From Colletotrichum lupini (lineage: Eukaryota > Ascomycota > Sordariomycetes > Glomerellales > Glomerellaceae), in contig NC_064675.1 in NCBI RefSeq assembly GCF_023278565.1, positions 1,674,001 to 1,738,000 of the forward strand: a stretch of DNA of 64,000 bases. The letters run 5' to 3'. Under the pieces are notes generated by a model. The model had not been told where the DNA came from and made no database searches. It saw nothing but the letters and a program-made list of their open reading frames with translations. The position numbers were made by a program, and so were the translations under genes. Below, in pieces: positions 1 to 11,167 of this stretch (position 1 is its first letter; every line of letters begins with the position of its first letter).

Positions 1-28
1 TCTGCGGGGCACACCCGCCCACCCGCGT

Positions 29-1429
29 CTACCGGTTCCTCAACGCCGCGTGAATCCCGTTATACGTCCAGTTCAACCTCATCCGATCAAGCTGCGCCTG
101 CGCCGACATATCCGTCACGTGCCTCGAGTTCTGCTGCACTTGCGACGCGCGCGGCCTGCGCACCGAGTCCCACGTTCGCAGCGCCAACGTGATGCTCTCC
201 AGGTCATCGGCGCGGACACTCTCATGGAGAAGCAGCCGTAATCCTTCGGCGTCCTCGATCGCCTGTGTCGCGCCTTGGCCCTGGAACGGCGTCATCGGGT
301 GCGCTGCGTCGCCGACGAGGACGGCGCAGCCGCGGGTGTAGGTTGGGAGCGGGTCTGCGTCCTTGACCTTGTAGAGGTGGATGTTTTGAGCGTTTCTTGA
401 TGTGCTTGGTGTGAGCGACTCTCGTTTCATGTTTCTGATTGATTGTGAGGTGACGATGGAGGGATAAGACTTACTTCATAATCGCCAGCATCCACGGGGC
501 AAAGTCGAAAAAGTGATCCAGCATCTCCTTCGCGCTCCCCTCGGCGTTCCAAGACGTGATGCTCTCCACCGAGAGCATGGCGTCGGGGATCCTCGCCACG
601 ACGTTGAGTAGCGTCGTGTCACGGCAGGGATAAAAGATGATGTTGCGGTGCGTCTCGTCGTCGGCCGTCATCATGTTGAGAAAGTTGCTGTTGGACGGAT
701 CTATCGCCGCCGGGTACCCTCCCAGGATATCCCTCGCCTTCTCAAGCGGGAACGTGAACCGGTAGAGTGAGGCACCCGGTGATACCATGTGAGATGGCCC
801 GCCGAGGACAGCTTGTCGGACGAGGGAGTGAATGCCATCTGCGCCTAAGCATGTCCGTCAATTCCTGGATACCTGTGCAACAAGTCTGATATGGTCCCAT
901 GCATGTGTGTAGTCTTACCAACAATCACATCGGCTGTTACCTCCTCCCCATTCTTCAACTTCACCTTCCCCTCCTCAACATCAACACCGACAACCTGAAC
1001 CCCCTCCACAACCGTAGCCGGCGGTCCCGAAATCCCCAACTTGGCCGCGTCCCCCGTCGCGAGCCTCAACAGCTCGTCCCGCAAGTCGCCGCGGTGCATC
1101 AGCAGCCACTCGCTCCCAAACGGCTCCGATACGCCCGTCATCTCCCGTAACAGATTCCCTTGCTTATCGTACGTCCTCGAGCCGGCGCAGATCGTGGCCT
1201 TGACGTTTTCAGGGCTGAATTGAAAGGCCTTTTTGAGCATCTTCGTGCCGTTGGGACCAAGGCCGATGCCGGCGCCGCACTCCGGGGCGGTTGCGGGGGA
1301 GGAGGAGGATGAGGTCGGATCGTCGCGGTCGTAGACTGTCACGTCGTGTTTTTGACGGAGGACGGCGGCGGCGGAGAGGCCTGCTATGCCGCCGCCTATG
1401 ACTATAACTCGTAGCTTGTTGCTTGTCAT
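29..1429 (-). CDS. FAD-dependent monooxygenase (salicylate hydroxylase-like)
   Basis: A class A flavin monooxygenase, expected to use NAD(P)H and O2 to hydroxylate an aromatic or polyketide-type substrate in the cytosol. I join three exons, 1429-919, 844-475 and 395-29, giving 415 aa, a normal family length. The introns are 74 and 79 bp with GTAAG donors. The N-terminal dinucleotide motif GGGIAG is at residues 12-17. The joint across intron 1 restores the family's DG motif (VIVGADG, residues 168-174). The FAD/ribityl GD motif GDAAHPM is at 322-328, followed by QGQG. An acceptor 12 nt upstream of 395 would also keep frame and add four residues. The C-terminus ends at a TAG close to the window edge and is slightly short, so a further exon outside the window is possible. 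The gene is divergent from the NmrA-like gene at 2669. The exact substrate cannot be read from the sequence. Confidence 0.88.
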
Positions 1430-2668
1430 TATATCTGTCTCCCTTCTGTTTTATCTGTTTCACTGGATGGCATCGCGCTCTGGACGCGACGTTGAGAGGT
1501 TAACATGTGAGATTACATGACTACAGCTGAACAAAGAGTTCAATTGTCACCGCGGAATTCTATTCCTAATACAGTCGGCTTAGGTAGGAAACCTCTTTCC
1601 TGAGCAAACTTTGGCAGAGTTTTACTTGCTGAGACATCAAACGAAATTCTATTCATAGTTGCCGTTTCTTAGCCTGATGTTTGCCAAGAGGATGACAAAG
1701 GTTATTGAGGAATTGCGGTGCTCGAACTTGGCATGAAAACTCAAATGGGACCTGAGTTTGGCTCGAGGAGCGAATGAAATATAAGCCCGACGAGGCTCTT
1801 GTTGTTCCATACACGCAAGGTCCCTGTCGTGTTTCTAGTTGTTGAAATGAAGGGAACCTCGGGTCCGGGTAGCCCAGAGTTGGTGATGTCAGTTTGTGGT
1901 CTGAATGATGCTAGTGGTACGCTGTATCAGGGATCATATTCCGCCCGATCGGGAGCCGGCGCGGGCTAAACGTGTGCCGTCTGGGGGAGGTCGATCTCCG
2001 GCTCTTTATTTTTGGGTAACAAGAAATCGACCGCTGAACTTAATGATGGATGTTCTGGGATTTGAGAAATATTTGGAATTGCAGCATACTCTTTGTCACG
2101 TGTTCTTAGACAATTTCAATGTCAACAAACAAGAAAGAGATGTTGCCTTCTTACCTAAAAGAATATGAAGAGAGAGGTCAAATGCTTAGACATCAAGGTC
2201 CTCGAAGAAACGGCCACAACAGGAAGCCGGACACCTTTCCCCCCGCCTCGGGCCGTCTTAGAAGACCCACTTTCGCGCTCCGACTCGGCGTTCGTCGGAG
2301 GGCGAGGCCCACAGCGCACCATGCCAGTCAGAGAAGAAGGTCGTCTCGGCCCCGGTTTTGGGCGTATCGAAGGAACATGCGCCGCAGGATTGGTCATCTT
2401 TCCTCAGTAGCTTCCCAACGTCGCATGCTGCATTCTCGCAAGCGTCACCACTCCGATCCTCCCTAGCTAGATCGGTACCTTCCTAGCCGCGGACTTTTCT
2501 ATCGGGCGCATCATGATGATTGTGAAACTCCGCTGCCTCGTGGAGAATGAATGTATTTGACGTGAGTTGTTGTCTCGATTTTCGAAGGTGTGGTTTCTGT
2601 GTATCACTCAAATACTGTATCAACACTCAAACATCTAAACAATCAATCTCACAATAATAACATCGATA
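1430..2668. other. Divergent intergenic region between monooxygenase and NmrA-like gene 1
   Basis: About 1.2 kb separates the two divergent start codons and would hold both promoters. Several short open frames occur around 1905-2470, but none has a recognisable product, splice logic or good context, so I call no gene here. Composition is ordinary and unlike the AT-rich blocks. Confidence 0.6.
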
Positions 2669-3669
2669 ATGGCACGAGCAATTCTGGTTTGCGGCGCGAC
2701 TGGAAAGCAGGGCGGCGCAGTCATCAACCACCTCGTCGAACAGAATGCCGACTTTGAGATCCTCGCCGTCACCCGCGACGCAACCTCCGGATCCGCCCAG
2801 CGTCTCTTGAAAAAGTCGTCCAAAGTTCATCTCGTCCAGGGTAACTTGGCCGACCCGACTGCCCTTTTCAAGACTGCGCAAGATGTCGCCTCATCTCCTA
2901 TCTGGGGAGTCTTCAGTGTCCAGGTACCTACAAAACTCCCACCTTTTGATAGCGAACAATACGTTTCTGTTGTGTGCACAAACTTGGCTGATATTGATGT
3001 GCATTCCAGGTCCCGATGGGCTTCGGCCAAGGTGGAGGCGGCGAACTAGGCCAAGGCAAAGCCCTCGTCGACGCATCCCTCAAAGCAGGCGTCAAATTCT
3101 TCGTCTACACCTCCGTCGAGCGTCACGGCGCAGACAACGCGACGAATGTGCCTCACTTCGCCCACAAGCACGAGATCGAGCAGCACCTCTTCAACAAGTC
3201 CAAGGGCACCGACATGGAGTGGGCCGTCCTCCGCCCCGTGGCTTTCATGGACAACCTCACGGACAACCTCTTTGGGAGGGTTTTCACCACCTCGTGGCGC
3301 ATGGCGGTCAAGGAGAAGCCGCTGCAGCTTATTGCTGTCAGCGACATTGGCTACTTTGGCGCCGAGGCGTTTCTTCACCCTGAGAAGTACAAGGGCCGCG
3401 GGGTCTCGCTTGCGGGCGACGATTTGACGATTGAGCAGTTTGCTGTGGTGTTCAAGAGGAATACGGGCAATGAGCTGCCTGGGACGTATAGGGTCTTGTG
3501 TTGGCTGATCATGACGATGGTGAAGGACTTTGGGTACATGTTCAAGTGGTTCCACGATGTTGGGTATGATGTTGACATTGCGGCGCTGAGAAAGGAGTAT
3601 CCTGGGCTGAAGGACTTTGAGACTTGGCTGAAGGCGGAGAGCGAGTACGCAGGTAGTATTCGGTCTTGA
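2669..3669 (+). CDS. NmrA-like family NAD(P)-binding protein 1
   Basis: An atypical short-chain dehydrogenase fold of the NmrA/HSCARG kind. Such proteins bind NAD(P) and act as redox sensors, regulators or reductases. Exons are 2669-2923 and 3010-3669, joined over an 86 bp intron (donor GTACCT, acceptor CCAG), giving 304 aa, the usual NmrA length. The glycine-rich nucleotide motif GATGKQGG is at residues 9-16. A typical NmrA stretch follows: VTRD after strand 2, then GNLADP. Residues after the intron read GQGKALVDASLKAGVKFFVY and then TSVER, the normal NmrA core. No YxxxK catalytic pair stands out, as expected for NmrA proteins. It lies in tandem with a second NmrA-like gene 1 kb downstream. 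The ATG follows an A-rich leader (ataATGgc). A reductase role is as likely as a regulatory one. Confidence 0.9.
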
Positions 3670-4715
3670 GGAGGGCGTTTGGAATCACGTCACAGATGCG
3701 TCCTGGGTAGAAGAAAGCAAGAGCCATTGTAGTAATACGGCTTATATTGTAATAATCGAAGAGAAATGGTCTATATGGAATTTCAACGATGAAGCATGTG
3801 TCAAGCTTGACGGTTCAAAAGGTAGCATCGGCTCTCTTAACAAACCTAACTATCGTCTTTTATTTATTTGCAATCATATCCAAAGTTATGTTTAATGCTC
3901 AAGAAGGATGTTCAATGCTCAAGAAAGAAGAAACTATATTTCTTACACATTGTGAAAATTTCCGAAACTGTACAATAAGATTCGCCGCAGACGAAACGTA
4001 ATTGGACCATGCCCTTTGATATCCCGCTAACGAATCTACTTATACTAAGGTAAGTGATTCGTGAGCCCTGCTTGAAGGATAGAGGAAGGACCTAGATAGT
4101 GGTACTCCTATCAAGCGCACTTGTTCAAGAGATCGAGGAAGTGAAATCGAAGAGAAGACTTGCAATTAGAATCAGGAAATTGATAGAGAAGCTTCTAACA
4201 TAGGGCGTATCCACACCCACGTGGCAACGGTCTCCGACGAAGGCCGACTCGCACTCAATGTAGCCTTGGCAAGAGTAACTTCGTCTCTATCCCCGAAGAT
4301 GTACGTGTACCTCAACTTCCACGTCATTGTTTCTTGCTTATCATATCAGAATTGAATTTGATGAGAATCTGACCGACGGCTGAAAGTCCGGTCCTTGGTG
4401 GAACAGTGTTTGTAAGTCGGGAATCCCGCCTTCCAAAGGCCCACATCGTGGGCCGATGCTCAGAGCCGAGACGCAACTGCTTGATTCATGGCATGCTTGC
4501 GTAGATCCGTCAAAGGCAAGAGAATGGAAGTATAGGAACACGACAAAGATACGTACCGCATGTGACTGCAAATCGGGCTGTAGCTATAAAGTTGAGCGAT
4601 GCTCGTGTGCATTTCTAGCTTCCCCCCTCACATCTCACAGACTGAAAACCATCATCTTCCTCAACACAGACCAACCCGCCAGACACAAACCGAAAACACG
4701 TCTTGTATCTTCAAC
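3670..4715. other. Intergenic region between the two NmrA-like genes
   Basis: About 1 kb containing the 3' end of the first gene and the promoter of the second. Small open frames at 3789-4001 and on the minus strand at 4341-4571 resemble nothing known and overlap the presumed promoter. No RNA gene or repeat was seen. Confidence 0.6.
4585..4590 (+). promoter_or_regulatory. Probable TATA box of NmrA-like gene 2
   Basis: TATAAA within tagctataaag, 126 bp upstream of the ATG at 4716, followed by a pyrimidine-rich and then A/C-rich leader. Position and context fit a fungal core promoter. This is inference from sequence only. Confidence 0.45.
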
Positions 4716-5765
4716 ATGTCTAAACTTCTCACCATCTTCGGAGCCACTGGCAATCAGGGCGGTTCCGTCGTAAGAGCAGCCCTCGCCGACGCCGTTCTAT
4801 CAAAGGAGTACAGAATTCGTGGCATCACTCGGGACGTCTCTAAGCCCGCAGCTCAAGCTTTAGCCAGCAAGGGCGTCGAAGTCGTTTCTGTATGATCCGA
4901 CCGCTTTTATTCTTGATGTAGACTGAGAGATTTTTAACATGGGGAAAGGCCGACATGAACTCAAAGACCTCTCTCGCCGAGGCGATCAAGGGCTCCCACA
5001 CAGTCTTCTTTATGACCACGCCCAACTTCACGGGTGGCGCCAGCGAAGAGCAGGCCCACGGCAAGAATGTGGCCGACGTCGCGGCCGAGACCGGCGTCAA
5101 GCACCTCATCTACTCGTCTCTGCTGCACGTCACCGAGACCACCAACGGCCGCCTCAAGCATGTCGTCCACTTTGACGACAAGGCCGAGGTCGAGCGCTAC
5201 ATCCGCGCCAAGGGCATCCCCAGCTCCTTTGTCCTGCCGGGGTACTTTATGAGCAACTTCTCTGCACTGCAAATGATTCGCAAGGGCGAGGATGGGGTCT
5301 ACAACCTGGCGTATCCTGTCAGCGACAAGGCCAAGTTCCCTCTCATCGACACCGAGTCCGATATTGGTGAGTGATTCCTAGAAGCGCTCAGTCCGATGCT
5401 AATACCTTCATTTTGTAGGCAAGTACGTCGTCGCGGCAATCCGCAATGAGAGCACCCTCCTCGGCAAGCAGATCTTGGCAGCTGAGGACTACTACACGCC
5501 CACGCGGACCGTCGCCGAGTTTGAGCAAGTCACTGGCAAGACAGCCCGTTTCGTGCCCGTCGACGCTGCGACGTACAAGTCCTTCTTCGCTGGTCCGATG
5601 GCTGCCATGGCTGACGAGATGCTCGAGAACCACCTCTTTATTGACGAGCCCGGGTACTATGCCGGTAAGGACCTGAAGGAGAGTCAGGAGCTTTTGGCTG
5701 GCGTTGGGCTGAAGGCGACTACTTGGAAGGAGTTCTTGGAGGCGAACAAGGCCGCTTTCCCGTAA
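4716..5765 (+). CDS. NmrA-like family NAD(P)-binding protein 2
   Basis: A second NmrA/HSCARG-type protein, 312 aa from three exons: 4716-4889, 4949-5366 and 5419-5765. Introns are 59 and 52 bp; the donors are GTATGA and GTGAGT and both keep frame. The nucleotide-binding loop GATGNQGG is at residues 9-16, and VEVVSADM across intron 1 is a classic NmrA strand. Later features include the GVKHLIYSS strand and an FVLPGYFMSN segment like those in NmrA proteins near the substrate pocket. An in-frame ATG at 4599 would add 39 low-complexity residues. I choose 4716 because it precedes the Rossmann strand directly and sits in aacATGtc. It converges with the Zn2Cys6 gene. Its sequence differs enough from the first NmrA gene that a recent tandem duplication is unlikely. 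Confidence 0.9.
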
Positions 5766-5972
5766 TTGGATTGGGAAAAAGGACACCTGATTTGAGGAAC
5801 ACAATGCTGGAAAACATGTTGACATAATTTTGAGGTAGTGTCCCAGCGTGGTGTAGACGTTACCATATATACACAGTCTTACTAAGATGATTCCCGAGTA
5901 GATCCTGTGCTCATATGGTTCGTGTCTCAAATCCAGTGCCTGTACAGCGACGTGGAATCGGTATACAATGGC

Positions 5973-7538
5973 TTACGGCTCAGTTTCAAGCACTAGCAGG
6001 GGCCACAAAAGCGCCTCTTGCCAGTAATTACCCAAATGCCTAGCAACGGCGCGGATAATGAAGGCGCCAGCGTCAGCAAAGGGCCAAAAGGTACGACAAC
6101 GGTGCAGCAAGACGCCGTAATGTGCCAGAATGATGAGGGCCTCGGGACGGTGCTTCCGCAGCATATCGACGAAGCCGACCGGCACCTTTACAGAGAACGA
6201 CGACGCGGCCTGGGCATAGTCTCCTTCGTCGAGGACGCGGCAAATGTCGAAGCACCACTGCAGAAGCCCAATGACTTCGTGGCACGCTCTCGCGCTCGAA
6301 TCGCTGAGGTCGGAGTCATTTAGGAGGCGTTTCAGAGACCCGCATTCGTCGCCCCTCGTGCTCATCCTCTTCTCGGCCTCGAGGATGACGTTGAGGACGG
6401 GTGCGAGCTCGGTGTCTCGGAGGAAGTTCCGGGCCGGCAGGGTGACGGACTTGACGCCGCGGTTGAGGTTGAAGCACTCGACGAGGCGGTCGATGAAGGA
6501 CTTGAAGTCGGAGCGGTAGTGAGCGAGGGTGTCGGCGAGGACATGCCTGCCCAGGATGGCGGAGAAGAGGAAGCGAGGGACGGCGGTGACCTTGTCGTCT
6601 CTGGCTACTGTTTCCGTAAGGCGTGTGAAGGATGAGAGAGCGCGGTTCTGGAGCTCTGTGGCGAGGTCGTGGAGATGGGCGGATGACCCGGGATAGAGCT
6701 GGATCATGTGGAAGGCTGTGAAGGCGAGGATCTCGTCGAGGAGGTAGGGTGAGTCCACGGCGCGTCGGACGGCGATGTCGAGGGCGCTTCGGGCTGGGCC
6801 GGTGAAGTATGGGACTGAGGCTGCATGGTGTAGCAATATCATGTGCTGTGGTGTGTAGATGGCCTCTGAGGGTGCGTTTGGCGTGCCTAATATTGACAAG
6901 CCGAGCTGGCAGTCTAGAGATGGAGGAGGAGGATGGGTGCCGCTCAGCTGCGTCGTCGAAGCTGGGGATTGAGTCTGGTCACCTCGATGAGAGCTAAGGC
7001 CGAGACCAACCGCGGCTGGCACGTCTGCAGGCCTTGATGGCAGGCCATGAGACGGATGGCTTGGCGCATGAGTGAGTTCGGATAAGTTGCTTTGTTGACG
7101 ATGAGCTGGTTGTGAGGGCAGCTGTGCGCGCTCAATCAGCGCATTCGCGTCATTGTTTGTATTGCCATGACTACTTCCTCTGGAGCCTGGTGATGGTGAT
7201 CGGGCGTTTCGCACCAATGTGCCCTGTGAGCTTTCGCCTTGTGATTGAGGTTTTTGTGCTTGTCTGCGCTTCTGCTTGCTCACTTTTGGCGGTGGGAAGA
7301 AACAGGCACGTTCTGCCACCTCGCAATTCGCGCATGAGGGCTGACGCTCGTCGCAGCGAATGTGACGGCGCTTGCACTCTGCGCATCCATTCCGAGACTT
7401 CTTGTGAGAGCGGCGAGTCTCTTGGGCCCTGGCGTTGTCTGCCACTGTGCTTCCGATGTCGCTCGAATCGTTGTGACGCGCTGAGGCGCGAGTTTCTCGA
7501 ACCATGCTGTCGTCGCGCGGGCGATTCTCGTCAATCAC
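5973..7538 (-). CDS. Zn(II)2Cys6 fungal transcription factor
   Basis: A nuclear regulator of the Gal4 type, 521 aa in one uninterrupted frame. The binuclear zinc cluster is C52-x2-C55-x6-C62-x6-C69-x2-C72-x6-C79, preceded by basic SHKKSRNG and followed by a basic linker (SKQKRRQ) and a Ser/Pro/Gln-rich disordered stretch to about residue 225. The C-terminal half is helical, with the hydrophobic and aromatic pattern of the fungal-specific regulatory region (for example YTPQHMILLHHAASVPYFT). Gal4-type factors bind CGG triplets as dimers. The gene is tail-to-tail with the second NmrA-like gene, 207 bp away, and is the natural candidate for controlling the 0-6 kb genes; this last point is inference. 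Two upstream in-frame Met codons are absent; the MIDENRPRDD start opens the frame. Confidence 0.92.
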   Translation of the reverse strand: MIDENRPRDDSMVRETRASARHNDSSDIGSTVADNARAQETRRSHKKSRNGCAECKRRHIRCDERQPSCANCEVAERACFFPPPKVSKQKRRQAQKPQSQGESSQGTLVRNARSPSPGSRGSSHGNTNNDANALIERAQLPSQPAHRQQSNLSELTHAPSHPSHGLPSRPADVPAAVGLGLSSHRGDQTQSPASTTQLSGTHPPPPSLDCQLGLSILGTPNAPSEAIYTPQHMILLHHAASVPYFTGPARSALDIAVRRAVDSPYLLDEILAFTAFHMIQLYPGSSAHLHDLATELQNRALSSFTRLTETVARDDKVTAVPRFLFSAILGRHVLADTLAHYRSDFKSFIDRLVECFNLNRGVKSVTLPARNFLRDTELAPVLNVILEAEKRMSTRGDECGSLKRLLNDSDLSDSSARACHEVIGLLQWCFDICRVLDEGDYAQAASSFSVKVPVGFVDMLRKHRPEALIILAHYGVLLHRCRTFWPFADAGAFIIRAVARHLGNYWQEALLWPLLVLETEP

Positions 7539-9580
7539 CGTTCCCCGTGGAACGCGCGGAGCTCTTAATCCCAGTCAGTGGGCCCTTTTCAGCTGTCGGC
7601 ATTCGCGATTCATGAATGTGCGTCCTCTCAAGAGCTTGATGCGTTCTAACTTCCAAAATGACAGCATCTCCACGCACTAAGAGTGGACGAGCGGAAGGTA
7701 TTCCATTGATATGACAATTGAGGAAAATTCCTTGATCAGCCCGTGTACGCAAGCATCGCAGCACAGCCCCACCTAATTGAACGCATAGCCACATCCTCGG
7801 ATTCCCCCCATCAAAAACAGCCAGGCTAAGCTACTAGGTAGTTTTCTACATGGAATGCGCTACAAGCTTAGTCATACCTAGATACCACACAAAGACTGTC
7901 GAATGAGAGAAAGTGGAAATGTAGATTATTTGCGACCAACTGGCATCAAGTGTTCAAATTCATTCTATTGTTTCTTTACATGGTTTCACAGAAGAGTTAA
8001 ACTGTGACAAACGGCCATTAATACGAAAGAAATGGTACAATAGGGGTGTCCAAAGCTAACTTGTATCCTACTCCCTACGTAATCTTCTCATTACCTACCT
8101 ATTATCGTGATAGCTTCAATCATTTGAAGCCTCACGATCCGTCACGTGACCCGACTTCCATTTTTCACGACCCACACTCGCTCTCGTATCCTATTCCTGC
8201 GCGAGGTCTCTCGGAGAGGCCCGAAGCTCTTTGCCTCTTGATACATCAGCCATGTGGGCTTTGTGTCTAACCTGGGAGACCCAAAGAACACATTCTTTTC
8301 AGTAGATATGGACGCATCTTCGGGCCGACTCGGAGAACCCGAGGTACCATTCACTAAGTAGATCACACCTGAACTCCCAGAGCCATGAGTCCATGAGAGA
8401 TCCTCTCACTATCCTGGCCCGGTCGATGTCTACCTCTCTCTGGCTCTTTCTGAAGCTACTCTGGGTTCGTAGAAGGCACATCTGGTCTCAAACGAGTTGA
8501 GTACTAAGTCAAGTATCAAACAGTAAAGATCGACAATGGTTTCTATCGCTTCTGTGAATAGTCGCTGAGCTTTATATGAAATGGCTTACAGCTTGCATGA
8601 TCAAACCGTTTCAAAGTAACATGGAAAGTACGTGTACACTTGCCAAAAAGTGTGGGTTCGATATTGGTCGCTATACTTGCAAAGAGAAGGTTTCCTAAGA
8701 AGATAGTGCGGCTAAGTAGTATGTCAGCACACTTGAGGTTTACATAATGGACATAAGCCCGGACTTGATGACCCAGACACAAATTAACCTTACTTGCTAA
8801 ATGACCCACCAGACGCACCGCAGTGAGCGGGACAGGGGTGAGTCCTCACACTCGAAGTTCCTGAGCACTCCGTAAAGTGATCACCGGCAACGATAACCAT
8901 TGGCAACTACCTAAAGAGGCAAACATTCCCTCGGAGGTACTTAGGCACCAGCGAGTAACATCATTCCGACTTCTTGGTCAGGGTCTAGTCATCTTCTAGC
9001 ACTTCATATACAGGGAGTCTAACGTTGATTCTGGGCACAATGCTTGAGAAGACTAGCTTCCCGCAAGGCCGCCTAAAATCTGCCGAAATCCAATTCATGG
9101 CCAGTTGACCTGGTATACACCAACAGTGAAGACAGCCCATGACGAAACGGACGCTGGTTTGGAGCACCTTTTGAAACCAAACAGAACCATCGCATAACCT
9201 CGCTGAGTTATTGCAATGTCTTGCCGATTTTTATGTAAGGGTTCTAGACTGCGAGAATATGTGCTCTCTTTTCCTTGTGCCTTAAACTCGTTCTGGAATA
9301 AAAAGAAGCGTAGTAGCATTGACTGAGTTCCCTCTCTTCTTGCTGCAAGTTCAATGGTCCGGAGGGGCTGATGTCATACCCGTTTCGGCCGAGTGCAGCC
9401 ACTATCATTGCCAACGACAGGGCCTCAAACCTATTCGAGGCTTCAATCAGCTATGATGGGCAGGTCCGGTAACCCCGGTAGCTGGCAGTAGTACATGTTG
9501 CCTCAGCGGATATAACGATGGGAACTTGCTCACGTTGTGGTTCCTCACTTTCTTGATTGCCTCCACTCATTCTGGAGATG
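7539..9580. other. Gene-poor stretch
   Basis: About 2 kb with normal composition. It starts with the promoter of the Zn2Cys6 gene. Short open frames at 8046-8270 and on the minus strand (8142-8366, 8543-8818, 9095-9319) have no recognisable domains and are interrupted by stops in all frames. No RNA gene, tandem repeat or transposon end was recognised. Confidence 0.6.
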
Positions 9581-10164
9581 AGCAGAGGCTTGGCATGCAT
9601 CTATTGGTATCGTTATGCCATTTCAAACGACTCCAACTGGGATGCTATGACCCTCCGTCCGGAGAACTACACCATTGCTTCTGGTCTCAGCCACTTCAAT
9701 ATCGATACCTAGGATGGTGATTTATCGGCTTTCTAGAACCGCGGTGGCAAGCTTCTCTACTGGACGGTTTAGCCGATGGCGTTCTGTCGAGTGAGAACTC
9801 CCATCGATATTACGAATATGTCTCGCAAATTATGGGCATGAACTCAGAGGCTCTTGACGATTTCTACCGAGTTTTCCGTATATCTGGCATGTCCCATTGC
9901 GGCAGCGGTAATGGGGCGACCTTTATCAGCCACCAGTCAGCAAGCACTGCCAGTCTGGCACTGGAGGAAAACGTGCTGATGGCGATGGTTCGATGGATTG
10001 AGAGCGAAGTGGCTCCAGACACCATCATGGGGACCCGGTACAAGAATGGCACCAGTGACAGTGGTGTTGATTTCAAACATAGACATTGCAGGTGGCCATA
10101 CCACAACGTGTACCAAGGCGTTGGCGACTACAAAGATCCTGATACTTGGAAGTGTGTGCTGTAA
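9581..10164 (+). pseudogene. Tannase/feruloyl esterase C-terminal remnant
   Basis: Remains of a secreted tannase/feruloyl esterase (Pfam PF07519 type), an enzyme that splits plant phenolic esters. From 9581 the frame reads WYRYAISNDSNWD and NIDT, then a TAG at 9710-9712 where the family has Trp, GDLSAF, and a second TAG at 9734-9736 followed by NRGGKLL. One base is missing near 9765. Reading then continues as GLADGVLSSENSHRYYE, DDFYRVFRISGMSHC (the family's catalytic His-Cys region), GVDF, HCRWPY and DPDTWKCVL, ending at TAA 10164. Both nonsense changes fit C-to-T mutation in CA context. The N-terminal two thirds, with signal peptide and catalytic Ser, is not recognisable upstream. A downstream open frame from 9832 could still give a 110-aa fragment, which would lack the catalytic Ser and Asp. 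Confidence 0.82.
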
Positions 10165-11167
10165 GTAAGTCTAGACAAATCAAGTCTGCTGGCGCGTGAT
10201 TACAGTCAAAGAAACGAGTCAAATAATAGCCCCATGAGCTCCTTTGTCCTACAACATGATTATTGCCTTTATGTTGTGACAGACAAGTGTCAAGGTGAAT
10301 ACTCACTGGCTCACCGCCTGAGGCACTCAACAAAGGAAGCTTCCTTCCCTGTCTGTAAGGCAGCTCAAATGGGACGGAAGTTGATCCGTCACATTGTCCT
10401 AGCTACCTTCCTTCTCCATCACAGTCTCAACCTGGTGAGCAATCGCCGCAACTTTGACTTCCTCGTCTCATACGCCAGACGATCTACCTCGGACGGCACA
10501 ATCCCAATAAAGCGATGAAGTGCTACAAAGGAATTTGATCGGAGCAATTAAGTGCTATAAAGAAGAATGCTCTAAGCAGTTCAGTGGTACATAAAAATAT
10601 GCTCGAAGAAATCGTCAGTTCTTCTTATCAGAACAAACGCGCGAACCATCTAGTTTTCGAGTTCACGGGATTTTTCACCCTGTTGATGCCGGCTGGAGGC
10701 AGGCTCTCTAGACCGGGACTTTCGATCTCTCTGACTCTTTTCTTCCCGTCGACACCTCCTAGCTTAGACGCAACGATAGCGAATCTTCCACTAGAAAGGG
10801 CAAAGAAGTCGACCAACCATTTCGAGCCTCGTCACTCACTTCAAACAAGTGGCCTACGGCCCCCGCACACCAGATGGTTTGTGAATTATGAGACTTACAA
10901 ACTCTCAACAAATAGCCTGAATGGGACACATGGAATCTCCGGGTGCGCTCGTCACCTGAGGCTCCTGGATGGCGTGCCTCCCCTTGCTCCATCGGCGGAA
11001 GGCAGAGACATCATTAGAGCCCACGGTGCCTGTGGGATAATCTTCTTAATCGACAAGATAGAGAAACCTTTTCTCTGCCTAATACTTCTTCGGCCGAGAA
11101 GCATCCCTTCACCCTCGAGAAGTTTCCAATCAAAACAATATTGACGGCTACTTACCAAACCACAACC
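10165..11167. other. Intergenic region upstream of orphan gene 1
   Basis: About 1 kb without a convincing gene. A 186-codon open frame (10584-11144) is present, but its composition is uneven, it matches no domain, and it ends 24 bp before the start of the gene at 11168, so it is more likely promoter and leader. Nothing else was recognised. Confidence 0.45.

Noticed and set aside
10584..11144. 186-codon open frame as a gene
   Set aside because: No domain, uneven composition, no splice logic, and it ends 24 bp before a better-supported spliced gene; probably promoter and leader.
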